DNA from: Thermaerobacter marianensis
Lineage (GTDB): Bacteria; Bacillota; Sulfobacillia; DYIH01
Direction of reading: 5' to 3'
DNA: 9,019 bases
NCBI GenBank assembly: GCA_020723785.1
Contig: DYIH01000054.1
Span: 1 to 9,019, forward strand
The notes beneath the pieces were generated by a model. It had not been told where the DNA came from and did no database searches. It was given only the letters and a program-made list of their open reading frames with translations. Of the stretch, positions 5,191 to 9,019 are shown piece by piece. The stretch's first letter is position 1. Every line of letters starts with the position of its first letter. A program made the position numbers and the translations under genes.

Positions 5191-5964
5191 TCACGTGGCA
5201 GCTTCTGCGCCGTTGCGGTCGGGGGGTCGGGGAGGAGATCCCCGCCCCCTGACGGCCTCTGTGCCGGGCCAACGGAAGTCGCGGCCGCCGATCAGCAGGA
5301 CCATCTCACCCCGGGGCGGCCTCTCGCGGAACCGTTCCAGGACCTCCGCCGCCGTTCCGCGCACGATTTCCTCGAAGACCTTGGTCAGTTCGCGGGCGAC
5401 GGCCACCGGCCGCCCGGGCCCGAGGGTATCGAGAAGCGTCTCCAGGGTCGCCACGAGACGATGCGGCGTTTCGTAGAAAACGGCCGTCCGCTCCTCCTCC
5501 CGCAGAGAAGCCAGGAGATCGCGGCGCGCCTTGTCTTTGCGGGGGACGAACCCCTGAAAGATGAAGGCGTGGGCCGGCAGGCCCGAGACGGTAAGCGCGG
5601 CAACCAGGGCACTCGGACCCGGCAGAACGGTCACCGGCAGGCCGGCGGCGATCACCGCCCTTACCAGATAGTACCCGGGATCCGCGAGCCCCGGGGAACC
5701 GGCGTCGGAAACCAACGCGACGTTCATCCCCCGGCTCAGCCAGTCCAGCACTTGGGGCGTGCGGCTCCGTTCGTTGTGATCGTGGAAACTGACGAGCCTG
5801 GCCTCGACCCCGTAATGCCGCAACAGGCCGAGGCTGCGGCGCGTATCCTCCGCCAGCACCACGTCCGCCTGCCGCATTGCTTCGATGGCGCGTATGGTGA
5901 TGTCACCCAGGTTGCCCAGCGGGGTAGCGCACAGGTACAGCGTTCCGGCACCCTGCGTCGCCAC
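5191..5964 (-). CDS. rsmI: 16S rRNA (cytidine-2'-O)-methyltransferase RsmI, short form
   Basis: A 257-residue SAM-dependent tetrapyrrole-methylase-fold enzyme that 2'-O-methylates C1402 (E. coli numbering) of 16S rRNA in the decoding centre. Seen: ATPLGNLGDI (15-24), AEDTR (40-44), HDHNE (63-67), LVSDAGSPGLADPG (86-99), LPGPSA (116-121), FYETPHRL (165-172), RELTKVFEEI (193-202) and GEMVLLI (221-227). The C-terminal helical domain of about 50 residues seen in B. subtilis and E. coli homologues is missing; a 30-residue Pro/Arg/Gly-rich tail takes its place. Neither alternative frame restores the domain, so a simple frameshift is unlikely. The GTG at 5964 was chosen over upstream in-frame starts (the frame is open to 6120) because AGAGGG lies 5 nt upstream and conservation begins at residue 10. 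It follows ricT by 61 bp; yabA, trmN6 and yazA are absent in between. Confidence 0.94.
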   Translation of the reverse strand: MATQGAGTLYLCATPLGNLGDITIRAIEAMRQADVVLAEDTRRSLGLLRHYGVEARLVSFHDHNERSRTPQVLDWLSRGMNVALVSDAGSPGLADPGYYLVRAVIAAGLPVTVLPGPSALVAALTVSGLPAHAFIFQGFVPRKDKARRDLLASLREEERTAVFYETPHRLVATLETLLDTLGPGRPVAVARELTKVFEEIVRGTAAEVLERFRERPPRGEMVLLIGGRDFRWPGTEAVRGRGSPPRPPDRNGAEAAT

Positions 5965-6025
5965 GGCGACCCTCTCGCCTCGCCCGCCGCTCACCCCTCC
6001 AACGGCGTCGCCTCCACCCGCGAGT

Positions 6026-6742
6026 TCACCCACCGCACTTGCTCCCGCAACAGGATCCGCATCCGCCGTTATTGGCCGCCGCCACGTCCGCCTCGCCCTC
6101 CCGGCCGATCTGGGACTCAAAGCGCAGGCAACACATCAGCCGCCCGCAGACCCCGGAAATTTTCCCGGGGTTGAGGGACAGGTTCTGCTCCTTGGCCATC
6201 CTGATCGATACCGGCTTGAACTCGGTCAGGAACATGGTACAGCAAAGCGGCCGGCCGCAGGGGCCCAGCCCGCCGACCATCTTGGCCTCGTCGCGCACCC
6301 CGACCTGGCGGAGCTCCACCCGCGTCCTGAGCGTCCCAGCCAGGTCGCGCACCAGCTCGCGGAAGTCCACCCGGCCCTCGGCCAGGAAGTAGATCGTCAC
6401 CCTGCTGTCGTCCAGGGCGTATTCGGCCTCGATGGGGTCCATGTCCAGGTTGTGCTTGGCCACCTTTTCCCTGCAGACCTTGAGCGCGTGGCGGGCCTTT
6501 TCCTCCTGCCGCGTTTCCCGCTCCAGGTCCTCCTCCGTGGCCTTGCGCAGGACTTTCTTCAAACCGTTGGCCCCGCCGTCGGCCGGCGTCGGCCGGTAGG
6601 CGATGGCCGTCACCTGGCCGATATTGGTGCCGGAGGCCGTGTCCACCACGACGCGATCGCCCGGCATCAGCGCCAGGCCGCCGCTGTCAAAGTCGTATGT
6701 CTTCCCGGCCCGTCGAAAGCGGACCTTGACCGTATGCGCCAT
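6026..6742 (-). CDS. ricT: PSP1-domain protein RicT (YaaT)
   Basis: A 238-residue orthologue of B. subtilis RicT/YaaT, part of the RicA-RicF-RicT complex that binds [4Fe-4S] clusters, stimulates RNase Y-dependent mRNA maturation and promotes Spo0A activation. The N-terminal VKVRFRRAGKTYDFD (5-19) and PGDRVVVDT (27-35) precede the PSP1 core AKMVGGLGPCGRPLCCTMFL (153-172) and GVCGRLMCCLRFE (197-209). Core cysteines are C162, C167, C168, C199, C204 and C205. An extra Gly/Cys tail (228-238; C228, C231, C232, C236) could add a metal or cluster ligand set (inference). The ATG at 6742 was chosen over an upstream extension because family homology begins there, with GGTGGA about 6 nt upstream. The order holB-ricT matches Bacillus apart from the following yabA. 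Confidence 0.95.
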   Translation of the reverse strand: MAHTVKVRFRRAGKTYDFDSGGLALMPGDRVVVDTASGTNIGQVTAIAYRPTPADGGANGLKKVLRKATEEDLERETRQEEKARHALKVCREKVAKHNLDMDPIEAEYALDDSRVTIYFLAEGRVDFRELVRDLAGTLRTRVELRQVGVRDEAKMVGGLGPCGRPLCCTMFLTEFKPVSIRMAKEQNLSLNPGKISGVCGRLMCCLRFESQIGREGEADVAAANNGGCGSCCGSKCGG

Positions 6743-6797
6743 GTCCGTTCCACCAACCTCAGCGAAAACCGCATAAGGTCTACATAATCCTTTTCCC

Positions 6798-7799
6798 TTA
6801 AAATATAACCTCATCCGCTGCAGTCCGCAATTTGTGGATCAGGACATCGAAGACCAGGCGCCGGTTGGCGTGGGCGCGGAGCCGGCGCCTGGCTTCCTCG
6901 ATGTGCCGGAGGCCGGCCAGAAGCCGCGCCGGATGCTGCCGCGACTCCGGCGCTTCAACGATCCCGACCCGCACCCCGTCACCGGCCTCCAGGGCCTGCA
7001 CCAGGCTGTCACGATAGATCCACGCCAGGAGATCCAGGATCTCCAAACCGTCCACCTTGAACGCCTCCAGATCCTGGGCCACCTCGAACGCCACCAGCGC
7101 ACCGCCGGGGCCGTCACTGGCCCGCAGACGCTCCATCGCCTCCCGCACCAGCCCGACAGCCTGAGCCAGGGCCGCTGAACCGGCCATCTCGCGGGCGAGT
7201 CCCGGGTTGCCGCGGCTCAAGGTGGCGAAGAGCCGCGCCCCGGCCGGGTCCAGGCCCAGCTCGCGCTCCAGGTGCGCCGCCAGGACCTCCTGCCCCACCG
7301 GCCGGAAGGCCACCCACTGGCACCGCGATACCAGCGTCGGCAGGACGGCGTCCGGAAAGGCGGTCGTCAGCACGAACAAGGCGAAGGTCGGCGGCTCCTC
7401 CAGCACCTTGAGCAGGCTGTTGGCCGCCTCAGCCGTCAGCTTGTCCGCACCGGAGATGACAAAGACTCTGCGCGCGCCGGCAAAGGGCTTCAGGGCCGCG
7501 TCGCGGAGCAGGTTTCGGACCTGGCCGATCTTGATGCTGGCCCCGTCCGGCTCCACCCAGCGCACATCCGGGTGGTTACCCGCGTCCACCTGGCGGCACG
7601 ACGGACAGACATCGCAAGGCTCCCAACCGTCCCCCCGCTCCCGGCAGTTGACCGCCTTGGCCAGGTTACGGGCAACAGAACTCTTCCCCAGCCCCCGCGG
7701 TCCCACGAACAGATAGGCGTGGCACACGCGGCCGACCGTCACGGCCCGCCCCAGGGCCTCCTTGACGACCTCCTGGCCTATGACCTCGCCGAATGCCAC
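6798..7799 (-). CDS. holB: DNA polymerase III delta prime subunit (clamp loader)
   Basis: A 333-residue AAA+ protein of the clamp-loader complex that, with delta and tau/gamma, loads the beta sliding clamp at primed sites. Seen: GQEVVKEAL (8-16), HAYLFVGPRGLGKSS (27-41) including an intact Walker A, a zinc module C52/C62/C65/C68, NSLLKVLEEPP (127-137) and the SRC motif (158-160). Length matches B. subtilis HolB (about 329). The start is GTG at 7799: GGGAGG lies 7 nt upstream and the conserved sequence begins immediately, whereas the longer open frame to 7883 adds a low-complexity Gly/Arg/Ala segment. It heads the holB-ricT-rsmI run; tmk, yaaQ and yaaR, its usual upstream neighbours in Bacillus, are not here. 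DnaX (tau/gamma) is the alternative AAA+ reading, but the short length and the ricT neighbour favour HolB. Confidence 0.95.
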   Translation of the reverse strand: MAFGEVIGQEVVKEALGRAVTVGRVCHAYLFVGPRGLGKSSVARNLAKAVNCRERGDGWEPCDVCPSCRQVDAGNHPDVRWVEPDGASIKIGQVRNLLRDAALKPFAGARRVFVISGADKLTAEAANSLLKVLEEPPTFALFVLTTAFPDAVLPTLVSRCQWVAFRPVGQEVLAAHLERELGLDPAGARLFATLSRGNPGLAREMAGSAALAQAVGLVREAMERLRASDGPGGALVAFEVAQDLEAFKVDGLEILDLLAWIYRDSLVQALEAGDGVRVGIVEAPESRQHPARLLAGLRHIEEARRRLRAHANRRLVFDVLIHKLRTAADEVIF

Positions 7800-7839
7800 G
7801 CCCGCACCTCCCACCACACGAGCCGTGATCCTCCCGGCC

Positions 7840-7874
7840 GCCCGTCCCGCGCCGCCTCCGCGCCGCGGACGGGC
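7840..7874 (-). repeat. GC-rich hairpin between arginase and holB
   Basis: GGACGGGC (7867-7874) pairs perfectly with GCCCGTCC (7840-7847), with further inner GC pairing across a single bulged base. No U-run follows, so it is not a standard terminator. It lies in the 90-bp gap between the arginase stop and the holB start and could affect read-through or transcript stability. Confidence 0.35.
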
Positions 7875-7889
7875 CTTCTCCACACGCCG

Positions 7890-8789
7890 TCAGATGATCG
7901 TCTTCCCCAGGGCCGAACCCAGCAGTTCAACGGCCAAGCTCGCCGTCTTGTTCCCCTGATCGAAGATCGGATTGACCTCCGTCAGTTCCAGCGACCCGAT
8001 CTGGCCGGACTCGGCAAGGATTTCCATGGCCAGGTGCGCCTCCCGGTACGTCAATCCTCCCGGCTCCTGCGTCCCAACGCCGGGCGCCACCATCGGGTCC
8101 ATGACGTCCATATCGATCGTCAGGTGAATCCGCCGCCGCCCCCCGTCGCCGGCGATTTCGATGGCCCGCCTCATCACCATGCCGATCCCCACCTCGTCGA
8201 CGTCCCTCATGGTGAACACGGTCACGTCCGAGGCCCGCAGGGCCTCTTTCTCGAGGGGATCCAGGTCACGCACCCCGACCAGTACGGCGAACCGCTCGGC
8301 AACCTTCGGCACCGGCGTCCCGCAACACCTGACCAACTCCGGGTGGCCGCGGCCCACGATGGCCGCCAGAGGCATCCCGTGGATGCTCCCGCTCGGGGTC
8401 GTTTCCGGGGTGTTGAAGTCCCCGTGGGCATCCAGCCAGATGATCCCCACGTCCTGGCCCGACCTGACCAACCCCCCGACTGTACCGACGGCAATGCTGT
8501 GATCCCCGCCCAGAACAATCGGCTGGCGGCCTTCCCGCACCACGCCTTCCACCCGCCGCGCCAGATCCTCGCACACCTGCACGATTTCCGCCAGGTACTT
8601 CGCTCTGTCATCGCCCACCTGGCGCGTCTCCCGAATATTCACCGGGACGTTGCCCAGGTCTGCCACGTCGTGCCCCAGTTCCCTCAGGAACTCGTCCAGC
8701 CCGGCGTAACGGATGGCGCTAGGCCCCATGTCGGTCCCGCGCCGCCGCCCGCCCAGGTCCATCGGCACCCCAATGATCCCGATCCGCAT
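7890..8789 (-). CDS. rocF: arginase
   Basis: A 299-residue ureohydrolase, L-arginine to L-ornithine plus urea, using a two-manganese centre; cytosolic. Metal-ligand motifs are complete: GGDHS (94-98, H97), DAHGD (120-124; D120, H122, D124) and TIDMDVMDP (224-232; D226, D228). IIGVPMDLG (5-13), RGTDMGPSAIR (17-27), SIHGMPLA (135-142, H137) and ELTEVNPIFD (268-277, E271) align with B. subtilis RocF over the full length and favour arginase over agmatinase. The usual SGN of the substrate loop reads SGS here, and GTP after the last ligand motif reads GTQ. The ATG at 8789 was chosen because GGAGG lies 5 nt upstream and homology starts at residue 2; the open frame continues upstream without support. 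It lies 90 bp upstream of holB on the same strand, so co-transcription is possible, but no functional link is obvious. Confidence 0.92.
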   Translation of the reverse strand: MRIGIIGVPMDLGGRRRGTDMGPSAIRYAGLDEFLRELGHDVADLGNVPVNIRETRQVGDDRAKYLAEIVQVCEDLARRVEGVVREGRQPIVLGGDHSIAVGTVGGLVRSGQDVGIIWLDAHGDFNTPETTPSGSIHGMPLAAIVGRGHPELVRCCGTPVPKVAERFAVLVGVRDLDPLEKEALRASDVTVFTMRDVDEVGIGMVMRRAIEIAGDGGRRRIHLTIDMDVMDPMVAPGVGTQEPGGLTYREAHLAMEILAESGQIGSLELTEVNPIFDQGNKTASLAVELLGSALGKTII

Positions 8790-8856
8790 GGTCCCCTCCC
8801 GGTGCATCAGAAGCGTGACGATACAGCATCGCTTTCGAAGGCGCCGACTCCCTTCT

Positions 8857-8862
8857 ATTATA
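8857..8862 (-). promoter_or_regulatory. candidate -10 element upstream of rocF
   Basis: A perfect TATAAT on the minus strand (8862-8857), about 68 bp upstream of the rocF ATG. No recognisable -35 occurs at 16-18 nt and there is no TGn extension, so it would need an activator or may be fortuitous in AT-rich spacer. Confidence 0.35.
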
Positions 8863-8960
8863 ACCGTCCCCTTCCACCACCGAGCAGGGGCATCCAAAGT
8901 TTTTGACGCACACCGAGCCCGAGCCCCCCGGATGCCGATACGGCTCGCCCGTTGCGCACC

Positions 8961-8994
8961 AAAATCGAAGGCCGCACCCCATGGGTACGGCCTT
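8961..8994 (-). terminator. probable intrinsic terminator of the gene upstream of rocF
   Basis: On the minus strand a 12-bp stem (8994-8983 with 8979-8968, one U-G wobble) closes a 3-nt loop, followed after a few bases by UUUU (8964-8961). The wobble pairs only in minus-strand RNA, which fits that orientation. It would end transcription of a gene to the right of the window; a minus-strand TAA at 8995-8993 could be its stop, but too little is visible to identify it. Confidence 0.65.
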
Positions 8995-9019
8995 ACCAAG
9001 GAACTTCCGGCGGCGACCT

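Noticed and set aside
7272..8906. 544-codon plus-strand open frame antisense to holB and rocF
   Set aside because: A GC-rich shadow frame: His/Pro/Arg-rich, no domain, and opposite two clearly conserved genes.

Overview
The window is a stretch of bacterial chromosome that is GC-rich by eye (no exact figure computed). Gene content and order match the abrB-metS region of Bacillus subtilis and other Firmicutes, read on the reverse strand. A near-textbook AbrB with tandem Spo0A boxes, plus GC-rich housekeeping proteins, suggests an endospore-forming, high-GC member of the Clostridia (Desulfotomaculum/Moorella-like). Genus and species cannot be assigned from this sequence.

Layout, right to left along the minus strand: an intrinsic terminator of an off-window gene (8961-8994); arginase rocF (7890-8789); a compact run of holB (clamp-loader delta prime), ricT (PSP1/YaaT) and rsmI (16S rRNA 2'-O-methyltransferase). 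A lone plus-strand gene, abrB, is convergent with rsmI and divergent from metG. Then comes the minus-strand run metG-tatD-rsmA(ksgA)-ykuK, with ATGA overlaps at metG/tatD and tatD/rsmA. A 295-bp regulatory gap (604-898) precedes veg (274-555), which ends in a clear intrinsic terminator (217-244). No gene was recognised in positions 1-216.

Compared with B. subtilis the locus is compacted. yabA, trmN6(yabB), yazA, yabE, rnmV and yabG are absent from their usual places, and tmk-yaaQ-yaaR are not next to holB. A YkuK-family protein follows rsmA, and arginase precedes holB. The shared themes are translation and ribosome maturation (metG, rsmA, rsmI), replication (holB) and control of the sporulation transition (abrB, ricT, Spo0A boxes).

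I see no phage, transposon, CRISPR, defence or secondary-metabolite system. The most interesting signals are regulatory or structural: tandem 0A boxes at abrB, tandem well-spaced promoters at veg, an unexplained perfect 15-bp inverted repeat of palindromes upstream of veg, a metG gene with no canonical start codon where it is expected, and C-terminally short MetG and RsmI proteins.
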